Shown here piece by piece: positions 17,761 through 25,349 of a stretch of 32,206 nucleotides of DNA. The notes under the pieces are model-generated. The model did not search any database. It worked only from the letters and a program-made list of their open reading frames with translations, and was not told the origin of the DNA. This stretch comes from Flavobacteriaceae bacterium. Lineage in GTDB: Bacteria; Bacteroidota; Bacteroidia; Flavobacteriales; Flavobacteriaceae. The stretch lies in assembly GCA_024644725.1 (NCBI GenBank), contig JAHEHE010000029.1, positions 1 through 32,206 on the forward strand. The letters run 5' to 3'. Each line of letters begins with the position of its first letter. Within the stretch, counting starts at the first letter, position 1. A program made the translations under genes and the position numbers.

Positions 17761-18132
17761 TTACACCCATTTGGCCAGGTATAAGCCGGCAAAGACTGCG
17801 GCAATGCCCAGCACGAAGGTAAGCGCCAGGTAAGGGATAAACCCAAAATAATCCCCGCTCTTCAAGTACAGGTGATTTTCGTAGGCAAAGGTGGAGAAGG
17901 TCGTGAAGCCTCCACAGAAGCCGGTTGCCAGTAGTAGGGAGTGATTCTCATTCAAAAGGCCGGTTTTAGCCGTGTACCCGAAGATAAAACCGATGATCAG
18001 ACTTCCGAGTACGTTGGCCAACAGGGTTCCGAATGGGATGGCATTTTCAAAATTATTCAGCTTGAGACCCAACCAATAGCGGGCCACACTTCCCAAACCT
18101 CCCCCAAGAAATACCAGCAATGCCTGTTTCAC
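17761..18132 (-). CDS. crcB: Fluoride channel CrcB/Fluc
   Basis: A 123-residue, four-helix membrane protein of the Fluc family that exports fluoride as a dual-topology dimer. The conserved features are all visible: GGGLGSVARYWLG at the N-terminus, FGTLLANVLGSLIIGF with the pore asparagine, and GFCGGFTTFSTFAYE with the pore-lining phenylalanines and the Thr/Ser track. The start is a GTG at 18132. The upstream gene stop is 26 nt away and the gene is likely the third of the DUF1599-DoxX-crcB unit. I looked for a fluoride riboswitch in the 26 nt leader and saw none. Only one crcB copy is seen here. Confidence 0.94.
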   Translation of the reverse strand: MKQALLVFLGGGLGSVARYWLGLKLNNFENAIPFGTLLANVLGSLIIGFIFGYTAKTGLLNENHSLLLATGFCGGFTTFSTFAYENHLYLKSGDYFGFIPYLALTFVLGIAAVFAGLYLAKWV

Positions 18133-18158
18133 AATCGTTATTTCGTAAATCCTTATTC

Positions 18159-19262
18159 TCAGTTTAACTCAATGCTTTCAATCTCCCGCCAGCTCCATTT
18201 TCCGGTAATGGTGCCGCGATCCAGGGTCACGATGCCCGGATTCGAGCGAACAATCGTCTTCAAGGTCGTCTCATCACAGAAGAGCAATTCAAAGTCGAAT
18301 CCGTACTCCGCTTTGACCTTGTCAAAATCCTCCTGAGTCGACGCCGAGAAGAAATAAACCCGGTAGCCTTTCTCACGTGCACGCTCGCTCAGCGCCTTGA
18401 TCTTGAGCAATCCGGAATCGTCAGCCAGACTGAGATTATAAGCCACCACGAGCAACAACCTGTCTTCCTCCATCAACATTTCGGTAAGGTCCTCCCCGTC
18501 GCGTTCCATGGTAAAATCATGGATGGGCGGTACATACCCTTCGGTAATGGTCCTGGTTTCGCGGTCCACGAAAGTTGCTCCTTCAATGTTCCAGGGTTTT
18601 TCCTCTGTTGAATACACGCGGTCCTCCCCATCCACATTGTAGATCCAAGTATCCTCATACACGGGCTTCTCCGCTCCTTCAGGAATGGCCATGCCTTCCG
18701 GGATATTTTTGCCTACGGCGTAGGCCCTGAAATCGATTATGGGCAGGTAGCGAAGCACATAAATGATGATCCCTACAAAAACCAGAAAGGAGAGCAGAGA
18801 GATTCGCCGGGCCAGAACTTCTGAACGAAGGGGTTGAATGTCGTGCACCCGCACCACCAGAAAGACAACGAGGACGATCAGAATGACATTCTTGTAAAAC
18901 GTCTCCCATGGAGTCAGGGTGATGGCGTCACCAAAACATCCGCAATCGGTGACTTTATTGTAATAGGCCGAATACCAGGTCAAAAACAGGAACAAAAGGC
19001 TTATTGCTAAAAGGCTCCATACCGTCAATTTGGGCAGGTAGCCGACCAGAAGCATTACACCGAGCATGATCTCCGCCAGGATTAGAAGCACAGAAAACTG
19101 AAGCGCATAAGGACTTAGAAATTCCAAATTCAATACATCCGCCCCAAAATATTCTTCGAATTTATATGCCGAACCCAGGGGATCGACCAACTTGACGAAT
19201 CCTGAAAAAATAAAGGTCACCGACACGAGCAACCGGGCAATCTGACTCATTAGATTCATCAT
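18159..19262 (-). CDS. BT_3928-type DoxX/MauE membrane protein with thioredoxin-like tail
   Basis: A 367-residue protein. Residues about 1-150 form a four-helix DoxX/MauE-like membrane domain (LVSVTFIFSGFVKLVDPLG) with the paired cysteines of DCGCFGD, a motif also found in MauE and vitamin-K epoxide reductase-like redox proteins. After one more membrane helix (about 165-180) comes a soluble C-terminal domain with LLLVVAYNLSLADDSGLLKI and RVYFFSASTQEDFDKV. This looks like a thioredoxin fold that has lost the CxxC pair. The architecture matches the uncharacterised BT_3928 family of Bacteroidota. Its ATG overlaps the stop of the DUF1599 gene (ATGA). A role in envelope redox chemistry is inference only. 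Confidence 0.85.
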   Translation of the reverse strand: MMNLMSQIARLLVSVTFIFSGFVKLVDPLGSAYKFEEYFGADVLNLEFLSPYALQFSVLLILAEIMLGVMLLVGYLPKLTVWSLLAISLLFLFLTWYSAYYNKVTDCGCFGDAITLTPWETFYKNVILIVLVVFLVVRVHDIQPLRSEVLARRISLLSFLVFVGIIIYVLRYLPIIDFRAYAVGKNIPEGMAIPEGAEKPVYEDTWIYNVDGEDRVYSTEEKPWNIEGATFVDRETRTITEGYVPPIHDFTMERDGEDLTEMLMEEDRLLLVVAYNLSLADDSGLLKIKALSERAREKGYRVYFFSASTQEDFDKVKAEYGFDFELLFCDETTLKTIVRSNPGIVTLDRGTITGKWSWREIESIELN

Positions 19263-19807
19263 TTGCTTTCGTTTTCTTCAATTAAAATCAATGCAAAAAT
19301 GGCATAATTGATCATGTCCTGATAATTTGCATCAATGCCTTCCGATACCAGGGTTTTGCCCTGGTTGTTCTCTATTTGTTTGACGCGTAACAGCTTCTGA
19401 AGTATCAGATCGGTCAGCGAGCTGATGCGCATGTCGCGCCAGGCCTCACCATAGTCGTGATTCTTATCTTCCATGAGGGCCTTGGTTTCAGCTATGTATT
19501 TGTCGTAAAGTGCGGTAGCTTCCTTAACGTTGAGATCTGGCTGTTCCGCCACTCCCTTGTCAAGCTGGATCAGCGCCATGACCGAATAATTGATGATCCC
19601 AATGAATTCAGGGATTTCATCTTCTTCGATCTTTCGACTTTGGTTCTCCTGCAATTGCCGGATTCTCTGTGCCTTGATGAATATCTGGTCCGTCAGGGAA
19701 GGAATCCGGAGTATTCTCCAGGCGCTTCCGTAGTCTGCCATTTTATCGATAAACAATGTGCGGCAACGGGACACGACCTCGTCGTACTGGCTTGAAGTGT
19801 TCTGCAT
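19259..19807 (-). CDS. DUF1599 protein with internal duplication
   Basis: A 182-residue soluble protein made of two copies of the DUF1599 unit. The first (about 5-90) reads FIDKMADYGSAWRILRIPSL with TDQIFIKAQRIRQLQ; the second (about 95-175) reads ALMEDKNHDYGEAWRDMRIS with SLTDLILQKLLRVKQIE. The shared K-x-x-D-Y-G-x-A-W-R core and the trailing basic helix are clear. Pfam lists the domain as nucleotide-modification-associated (PF07659), a name derived from context, not from biochemistry. It is the first gene of a minus-strand unit with the DoxX-like gene, and it is divergent from folP across about 110 nt. Confidence 0.87.
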   Translation of the reverse strand: MQNTSSQYDEVVSRCRTLFIDKMADYGSAWRILRIPSLTDQIFIKAQRIRQLQENQSRKIEEDEIPEFIGIINYSVMALIQLDKGVAEQPDLNVKEATALYDKYIAETKALMEDKNHDYGEAWRDMRISSLTDLILQKLLRVKQIENNQGKTLVSEGIDANYQDMINYAIFALILIEENESK

Positions 19808-19918
19808 GAATTGAATTCTGTCTTTAGCTAAAGAATCAGACGAAATTACAAAAACTGCCGATAATTTACCGGCGCTTTGTTTATTTTTACCAACATGGCA
19901 AATGCAGAAGTTTCAATG

Positions 19919-20758
19919 AAATCGATCAATTGTCTGGGAAACCTCATCGATTTGACCAGCCCACGGGTCATGGGTGTTTTGAACCTGACCCCGGACTCTT
20001 TTTACGACGGGGGAAAGTATAAAAGTGACGTACAGATACTCAGCCAGGTTGAAAAAATGCTTCTGGAAGGAGCGACCTTCATCGATCTGGGAGCCTATTC
20101 CTCTCGCCCCGGGGCCTCTCATGTGAGTCTTGAAGAGGAACGGTCGCGTTTGCTCCCCGCACTTAAACTGATTCTGAAAGAATTTGACAAGGCACTCGTG
20201 TCGGTCGACACTTTCCGAAGTGAGATTGTCCGGGAAAGCATTGCAGAGGGAGCGGCACTGATCAATGATATCTCCGCCGGTCATCTGGACCCTGAGATGT
20301 TTCAAACGATCGCGCAGTTGCAGGTTCCATACATCATCATGCATATGAAAGGAAACCCCCAGAACATGACGAGTCAGGCACAATACGAAAACCTGCTCAA
20401 AGAGATTATCTACTACTTTTCTGAAAGGGTCTTCGAGCTGCGCAAGCTCGGAGTGAACGACATCATCATCGATCCCGGCTACGGATTCAGCAAAACCCTG
20501 GATCAAAATTACGAGTTGCTCGGCAAGTCGGAGTTATTGGGCAATTTGGGGCTACCTGTACTGACCGGGGTATCACGTAAATCGATGTTGTACAAACTTA
20601 TCGGAACGGGGCCGGAAGATGTACTTGCAGCAACGGTCGCAGCACATGTCATTGCCCTGCTCAAAGGAACCCACATCCTGAGGGTGCATGACGTCAAGGA
20701 GGCCATTCAAGCCATACAGATTGTTGAAAAAACGAAACTCGAAGGGGGTCATGGTTAA
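19919..20758 (+). CDS. folP: Dihydropteroate synthase
   Basis: A 279-residue enzyme that condenses p-aminobenzoate with dihydropterin pyrophosphate in folate synthesis. The TIM-barrel landmarks are present in order: GVLNLTPDSFYDGG, IDLGAYSSRPGA, SVDTFRSE, LINDISAG, IIMHMKGNPQNM, IIDPGYGFSKT and GVSRKSMLYKLIG, which includes the pyrophosphate-binding SRKS. The sulfonamide target loops look intact. ATG at 19919 (MKSINCLGNLIDL) is preferred, as it gives the usual flavobacterial N-terminus; in-frame ATGs at 19877 and 19895 would add 14 or 8 residues. The end overlaps the next lipoprotein gene by 8 nt, so folP, the lipoprotein and cdaA form one unit. Confidence 0.95.
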   Translation, partial: KSINCLGNLIDLTSPRVMGVLNLTPDSFYDGGKYKSDVQILSQVEKMLLEGATFIDLGAYSSRPGASHVSLEEERSRLLPALKLILKEFDKALVSVDTFRSEIVRESIAEGAALINDISAGHLDPEMFQTIAQLQVPYIIMHMKGNPQNMTSQAQYENLLKEIIYYFSERVFELRKLGVNDIIIDPGYGFSKTLDQNYELLGKSELLGNLGLPVLTGVSRKSMLYKLIGTGPEDVLAATVAAHVIALLKGTHILRVHDVKEAIQAIQIVEKTKLEGGHG

Positions 20759-21446
20759 GAGCCTTTTCTATGTAATTGGACTGATTTTGCTCTGCCAGTG
20801 CTCCGATAAGGAAGTATTGCTTCCTGTTGTCGCCGAAGGAGGGATTCCTGAGACCCAAAATCATTCGAGCATCTGGATCTTTTACGATCCTTCCGGGCAG
20901 GATTCAAAAGCCGTTTTGAACAAAAACAACAAGCTCATCAACACAAATTGGATCTTCAACATCGACCGCCGCCTGACCATGAAGGAGGTGATCCCCCATC
21001 TTCAGGCCATGCAGGCCGACCGGAACAAAGACTCGATGCACAAAAAAGAGGGTATGATCAACTTTTTCAGCTATGCAGACAGCAAAAATGAGCGCATCTC
21101 CCTGGTGAGTTTTCCGGAGATCAATTTTGTACCTGCGGAGGAGCTGGGGAAATCTCAGGCGTTGACTGATTCAGGGTCCAATGTCTCTGAAACGGATTCA
21201 ACCTTATGCCTGGTCAAGGTGTGGATCTACGAAGATTATCTCAGGGTGGACGGCAAAACCTTTGACATGGAGGAGATCGGTAAAATACAGTCAAGCCCGA
21301 GACAATGCGAAGAAGAAAAAACGGAATTGTTTCGACTGATTTATGACGAGGAGCTAACTTTCCAGAGCTATCTAAAGACCAAGGTATTCCTCGCCGCGGC
21401 TCAAGTCGAGGTGGATACTAAGGAGCTCGTTGAAACGTTAAAATAA
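20751..21446 (+). CDS. Uncharacterised lipoprotein between folP and cdaA
   Basis: A 231-residue protein that starts with a short signal peptide, MVKSLFYVIGLILLCQC, with lipobox LCQC-S; it is likely a lipoprotein. I do not recognise a named family. The mature part begins with a mixed region NHSSIWIFYDPSGQDSKAVL and then NTNWIFNIDRRLTMKEVIPH, which could be a beta-strand/helix fold. The C-terminal third holds a pair of cysteines (STLCLVKVWIYEDY and SPRQCEEEKTE). The chosen start lies inside the folP stop region (8 nt overlap), and cdaA begins 28 nt after its stop. An in-frame ATG at 20688 would lie inside folP and would spoil the signal peptide. The context suggests a link to folate or c-di-AMP metabolism, without direct evidence. 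Confidence 0.78.
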   Translation: MVKSLFYVIGLILLCQCSDKEVLLPVVAEGGIPETQNHSSIWIFYDPSGQDSKAVLNKNNKLINTNWIFNIDRRLTMKEVIPHLQAMQADRNKDSMHKKEGMINFFSYADSKNERISLVSFPEINFVPAEELGKSQALTDSGSNVSETDSTLCLVKVWIYEDYLRVDGKTFDMEEIGKIQSSPRQCEEEKTELFRLIYDEELTFQSYLKTKVFLAAAQVEVDTKELVETLK

Positions 21447-21473
21447 TTCATACATTTACAAAAAGCTCAGCCC

Positions 21474-22256
21474 TTGGACCAGATCAATTTTTTGAACATC
21501 AGTTTTCTGGATATTCTGGATATTGTTTTGGTCGCTGTCCTTCTCTTTTATGTTTTCAGGCTGATTCGCGGAACTGCAGCTATCAACATCTTTATCGGAA
21601 TCGCCATCATTTACCTGATCTGGAAGCTGACCCAGGCCCTGGGCATGGAGCTTTTGAGTGATATTCTGGGAAAGTTCCTGGGTGGTGGATTCATTGCCCT
21701 TATCATTGTGTTCCAGCAGGAGATACGGAAGTTCCTGCTCATGGTGGGTTCGACCAATATTGCCTCAAAAAAAGGTTTTTTGAAACGGTTTCGGTTGTTT
21801 AAGACGGAACTCGCGGCGAACAGTCACATCGATGACATCGTAAATTTCTGTTCGGAGATGTCGAAGATCAAAACGGGTGCGCTCATTGTCCTGAAGCGAA
21901 ACAACAGTCTCGAGTTTGTCAAAATGACCGGAGATGAAATGGAGATCCGCGTGAACAAGCCCATCCTTAAAAGTATCTTTTATAAGAACAGCCCGCTTCA
22001 CGATGGGGCGATTATCGTTGAAAATGATGTGATTACCGCCACGCGTGTCATTCTGCCTATTGAAAATACCATCGAAATTCCGGCACACTTTGGCTTGCGA
22101 CACCGGGCGGGGTTGGGAATTACTACCCGGTCAGATGCGTTGGCTCTTATCGTCTCGGAGGAATCCGGACAGGTATCCTATATCAACAACGGGGCTTTCA
22201 TCTTATATGAAGACATGGCGGAACTTGCCGAGATCATCAAAGAGGACCTCTCTTAA
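21474..22256 (+). CDS. cdaA: Diadenylate cyclase CdaA
   Basis: A 260-residue membrane-bound enzyme that makes cyclic di-AMP from two ATP. Three N-terminal membrane helices (about residues 10-80) are followed by the DAC domain. The catalytic D177-G-A motif (LHDGAIIVEND) and the R209-H-R motif (GLRHRAGLGITTRSDAL) are both intact. Length is normal. The start codon is TTG at 21474; the resulting N-terminus MDQINFLNISFLDILDIVLV agrees with the family and no ATG fits. The stop codon overlaps the opposite ABC exporter stop by 4 nt (TTAA read from both strands). No YbbR/CdaR or GlmM gene is adjacent, unlike the Firmicutes arrangement. Confidence 0.95.
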   Translation: MDQINFLNISFLDILDIVLVAVLLFYVFRLIRGTAAINIFIGIAIIYLIWKLTQALGMELLSDILGKFLGGGFIALIIVFQQEIRKFLLMVGSTNIASKKGFLKRFRLFKTELAANSHIDDIVNFCSEMSKIKTGALIVLKRNNSLEFVKMTGDEMEIRVNKPILKSIFYKNSPLHDGAIIVENDVITATRVILPIENTIEIPAHFGLRHRAGLGITTRSDALALIVSEESGQVSYINNGAFILYEDMAELAEIIKEDLS

Positions 22257-24031
22257 CTGGCCTGTTTCTGTACGAATTGAATGTTGTAGAGTTTGCTGTA
22301 GTACCCTTTTTTCTTGAGGAGTTCGTCGTGATTTCCAATCTCTACAATCTGACCATCTTCCATTACAATGATCTTGTCGGCCTGTTGAATGGTAGCCAGT
22401 CTGTGGGCTATGATGATCGAAGTTCGATTCCTGGTGATCTTCTCAGTGGCGTCCTGGATCAGCTTTTCCGAGTGGGAGTCTATCGATGAGGTCGCCTCGT
22501 CGAGGATCAGAATGCCGGGTTTGCTGACAGATGCCCGCAGGAATGCGATCAATTGTCGCTGACCCACCGAGAGCATCACACCCCTTTCCTTGACGTTATA
22601 ATCATACCCACCTGGCAGGGTCATGATAAAGTCGTGAATGCCAATTTCTTTCGCTACCCTTTCCACCTCCTCCCTGGAGATGGTATCATCTTTCAGAGTG
22701 ATATTGTTGTAAATGGTATCCGAGAAGAGGAACACATCCTGAAGAACCACTGCAATCTGTTCTCGCAAATCATGCAATTTATAATCATAGATGTCCTTCC
22801 CATCTATCCGAACGTGCCCCGAATCAATTTCATAAAAGCGGTTTAGAAGATTGATGATCGTGGATTTGCCCGCTCCGGTTGCCCCGACAATCGCCACGGT
22901 CTGTCCCGGATCCACCTCAAAGGAGATTCCCTTGATCACTTCCTCTCCCTTCTTGTAACTGAATCGCACGTCTTCAAATTCGACCTGGCCTTTGAAAGCA
23001 GAAATCCTCGTTTCTCCCAGGTCGCTCTCGCTTTCTTCGGCATCAATGATTTTGAACACTCGTTCGGCAGCGACCATGCCCATTTGCAGCGTGTTGAACT
23101 TGTCGGCTATTTGCCTCAAAGGTCGGAACAACATGTTGTTCATCATAATGAAACTGATAACCTCACCTGCCGTCACCGTGTTGTTTACAGCTGCATTCAA
23201 TCCTCCATACCAAACCACCAATCCAATTGCAATGGAGGGAAGAACCTCTGCCACAGGAAAAAATATCGAATTGTACCACACGGTTCTGATCCATGCCTTT
23301 TTATGCTTTTCATTGATCTCCCTGAATTTGTCGTATTCGATCTTTTCCCGGGTAAAAATCTGAATGATGCCCATGCCCGTAATTCGCTCCTGAACAAAGC
23401 TATTCAGGTTTGCCACTTCCGTTCTAACCTCCTGAAATGCGGATTTCATGGCTCTTTGGAAAATCTTTGTCGCGAAGATCAGAATGGGTAGAACTGCAAA
23501 AACGATCAGCGCCAGTCTCCAGTTCATAAGCAGCATGACCATGGCCACCACAGACATTTTCAACAGGTCACTTATGATCATGAACAAGCCCTGGCCAAAT
23601 ACACTGGCTATGGTTTCTATATCGGATACCACTCGGGTCACCAACCTCCCCACAGACGAACGATTGAAATAATTCATCTTAAAGTTCAGCAAATGACTGA
23701 ACAGCTGCTTTCGCATGTCTTTTATGATATTCTGACCCAGCCAGTTGGCAAAATAGATGAACAGAAATTGTGAGAGGACCTCAAAGATCAGTGCCCCCAG
23801 CATGAGCAACACATAAAAAAGAAGCTGCTCGGCATCTTTGTTGGAAATGTACTGGTCTATGACCTGCTTCAAAAGCGTCGGCCTGACCGCTGCAAAAAGA
23901 GCTACCGAGATAACAGCCACGGCGGAGACAGCAAACTCAAAGCGATACGCTCTGGCATACTGCATGAGTCGACCAAACAACTTCACGTCGTATACCTTGC
24001 CACTTACTTTGTTCTCCTGGTTATCTGACAT
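22253..24031 (-). CDS. ABC exporter (MsbA/MdlB-like half transporter)
   Basis: A 592-residue half transporter with an N-terminal six-helix type 1 exporter domain (about 20-325) and a C-terminal ATPase domain. The nucleotide-binding motifs are Walker A VGATGAGKST near residue 380, signature LSVGQRQLIAFLRA near 487, and Walker B ILILDEATSSID near 508, followed by the switch histidine in IIIAHRLATI. The signature has Val in place of the first Gly of LSGGQ, a variant common in this MdlB-like group. It would act as a homodimer or heterodimer exporting lipids, peptides or drugs. The gene ends tail-to-tail with cdaA and is followed upstream by truA with a 1 nt gap, so truA and the exporter are co-transcribed. 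Confidence 0.93.
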   Translation of the reverse strand: MSDNQENKVSGKVYDVKLFGRLMQYARAYRFEFAVSAVAVISVALFAAVRPTLLKQVIDQYISNKDAEQLLFYVLLMLGALIFEVLSQFLFIYFANWLGQNIIKDMRKQLFSHLLNFKMNYFNRSSVGRLVTRVVSDIETIASVFGQGLFMIISDLLKMSVVAMVMLLMNWRLALIVFAVLPILIFATKIFQRAMKSAFQEVRTEVANLNSFVQERITGMGIIQIFTREKIEYDKFREINEKHKKAWIRTVWYNSIFFPVAEVLPSIAIGLVVWYGGLNAAVNNTVTAGEVISFIMMNNMLFRPLRQIADKFNTLQMGMVAAERVFKIIDAEESESDLGETRISAFKGQVEFEDVRFSYKKGEEVIKGISFEVDPGQTVAIVGATGAGKSTIINLLNRFYEIDSGHVRIDGKDIYDYKLHDLREQIAVVLQDVFLFSDTIYNNITLKDDTISREEVERVAKEIGIHDFIMTLPGGYDYNVKERGVMLSVGQRQLIAFLRASVSKPGILILDEATSSIDSHSEKLIQDATEKITRNRTSIIIAHRLATIQQADKIIVMEDGQIVEIGNHDELLKKKGYYSKLYNIQFVQKQAS

Positions 24032-24032
24032 A

Positions 24033-24800
24033 TTAATCTATCCTAATGTTTTCGGGATACCTCACCCGGCTCAAATAGAGGCCTTCAGCCTTGACGGAGG
24101 GTCCCGCCATGGTTCGATCCCTGCTTTCGATGACTCGTTTCATGTCTTCAACTTCTCTCTTGCCCTGTCCGATCTCAATGAGGGTTCCGACGATGGCCCT
24201 GACCATGTTTCTGAGAAACCGATCAGCGGTAATATGAAAGACAAGCAGGTCATCCTCCAACTTCCATACGGCCTCTTCGACTCTGCAAATATAGGTTTTA
24301 ACATCCGTTTTGGAGCGGGAGAACGACTTGAAATCCGAATAGTCCAAAAGCAGTGACGCCGCTTGATTCATTCGTTCCACATCCAGATTCAAAACTCTCT
24401 TTTGCCAAACCAAACCCTTCAAAAACGGGCTTTTCCCTTCAAAAATCTTGTATTGATAGCTGCGACTGATTGCATGAAAACGGGCATGAACCTCGTATTT
24501 CACACCAAACACCCCGTAAATCGCAATATCATCGGGTAAAATGGAATTCAATTTGAAAACGAGCTCGTCTTTGTTCAAAGTATTTTGAGCACCTAACTTC
24601 TTATCAAGATCGAAGTGCAGAAAAAACTGGGATGCGTGAACTCCTGCATCTGTTCTGCCGCAACCGACAACCGGGATATTATTTCGCAACAAGGTGGATA
24701 AAGCATTTTCAACCGTTTCCTGAACGGTTGTGTCACCAGGTTGAGTCTGCCATCCGTGATAGGCCTGGCCATTGTAACCAAGTTCCATGAAATATCTCAA
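24033..24800 (-). CDS. truA: tRNA pseudouridine(38-40) synthase TruA
   Basis: A 255-residue enzyme that isomerises uridines 38-40 in the tRNA anticodon stem. The catalytic aspartate D51 lies in GCGRTDAGVHA. Other family patterns are YHGWQTQPGDTTVQ near the start, RSYQYKIFEG and FLRNMVRAIVGTLIEIG near the end. The start codon is TTG at 24800, which gives MRYFMELGYNG, the conserved N-terminus; the only nearby ATG would cut off the first strand. A promoter box lies just upstream. The ABC exporter gene follows 1 nt after its stop. Confidence 0.94.
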   Translation of the reverse strand: MRYFMELGYNGQAYHGWQTQPGDTTVQETVENALSTLLRNNIPVVGCGRTDAGVHASQFFLHFDLDKKLGAQNTLNKDELVFKLNSILPDDIAIYGVFGVKYEVHARFHAISRSYQYKIFEGKSPFLKGLVWQKRVLNLDVERMNQAASLLLDYSDFKSFSRSKTDVKTYICRVEEAVWKLEDDLLVFHITADRFLRNMVRAIVGTLIEIGQGKREVEDMKRVIESRDRTMAGPSVKAEGLYLSRVRYPENIRID

Positions 24801-24822
24801 AAACCCTTATTTTAGTGCCTTG

Positions 24823-24830
24823 CAAAGATA
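24823..24830 (-). promoter_or_regulatory. Promoter -7 box for truA
   Basis: On the minus strand TATCTTTG matches TAnnTTTG exactly and lies about 23 nt before the TTG start of truA, predicting a leader of about 16 nt. A TTTG further upstream sits 26 nt away, longer than the usual spacing of 19-21. Confidence 0.5.
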
Positions 24831-24850
24831 ACCAATTTAATCAACGGAAT

Positions 24851-25348
24851 TTGTCGCAAAAGATCCTGCTCCTCTCAGACACGCATGGGTATGTCGATGA
24901 GAAAATACTCACCTATTGTCAGCAAGCCGATGAGGTCTGGCACGCCGGTGACATAGGAGACCCTGAGGTCATCCGAAAAATTGAATCGGTTGCGGTTGTC
25001 AGAGCCGTATACGGAAACATAGACGGCAGGGAAATTCGGAATCTATACCCCGTGGACGAACGCTTTTACGCTGAAGATGTCGACGTATGGATCACCCACA
25101 TTGGGGGCTATCCGGGACGATATGAACCTCGTGTGCGAGAGCAATTGAAACTGAATCCCCCGAAACTTTTTATTTCCGGTCATTCGCACATTTTAAAGGT
25201 TCAGTACGACAAAAAAAATCGTTTGCTTCATATGAATCCGGGGGCTGCCGGTAAAAACGGATTCCACAAGGTTCGAACGATGCTTCGCTTTGAAATTGAA
25301 GGTTCAGACATCAAAAATCTGGAAGTAATCGAATTTCCGCGTCGATAG
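24851..25348 (+). CDS. YfcE/MJ0936-type metallophosphoesterase
   Basis: A calcineurin-like phosphoesterase of 165 residues. The metal-site motifs are all visible: SDTHG at the start, HAGDIGD, YGNIDGRE, THIGG and SGHSHILK. Such small enzymes hydrolyse phosphodiesters or phosphomonoesters; the physiological substrate is unknown. TTG at 24851 (MSQKILLLSDTHG) gives the usual family start. A GTG at 24815 would add 12 residues and overlap the truA promoter box, so it is less likely but possible. The stop is 1 nt from the stop of the convergent sensor kinase gene. Confidence 0.87.
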   Translation: MSQKILLLSDTHGYVDEKILTYCQQADEVWHAGDIGDPEVIRKIESVAVVRAVYGNIDGREIRNLYPVDERFYAEDVDVWITHIGGYPGRYEPRVREQLKLNPPKLFISGHSHILKVQYDKKNRLLHMNPGAAGKNGFHKVRTMLRFEIEGSDIKNLEVIEFPRR

Positions 25349-25349
25349 T

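Noticed and set aside
18133..18158. Fluoride riboswitch before crcB
   Set aside because: The gap between the upstream stop and the crcB GTG is only 26 nt and shows none of the conserved GGNGAUGG-type core.
22545..22570. Degenerate ABC signature (LSVGQ) as a sign of an inactive ATPase
   Set aside because: The variant is common in MdlB-like exporters, and Walker A, Walker B and the switch histidine are intact.
24815..24850. GTG start giving a 177-residue phosphoesterase
   Set aside because: The added 12 residues are unlike the family N-terminus and would overlap the truA promoter box. The TTG at 24851 is preferred, though the longer form is not excluded.
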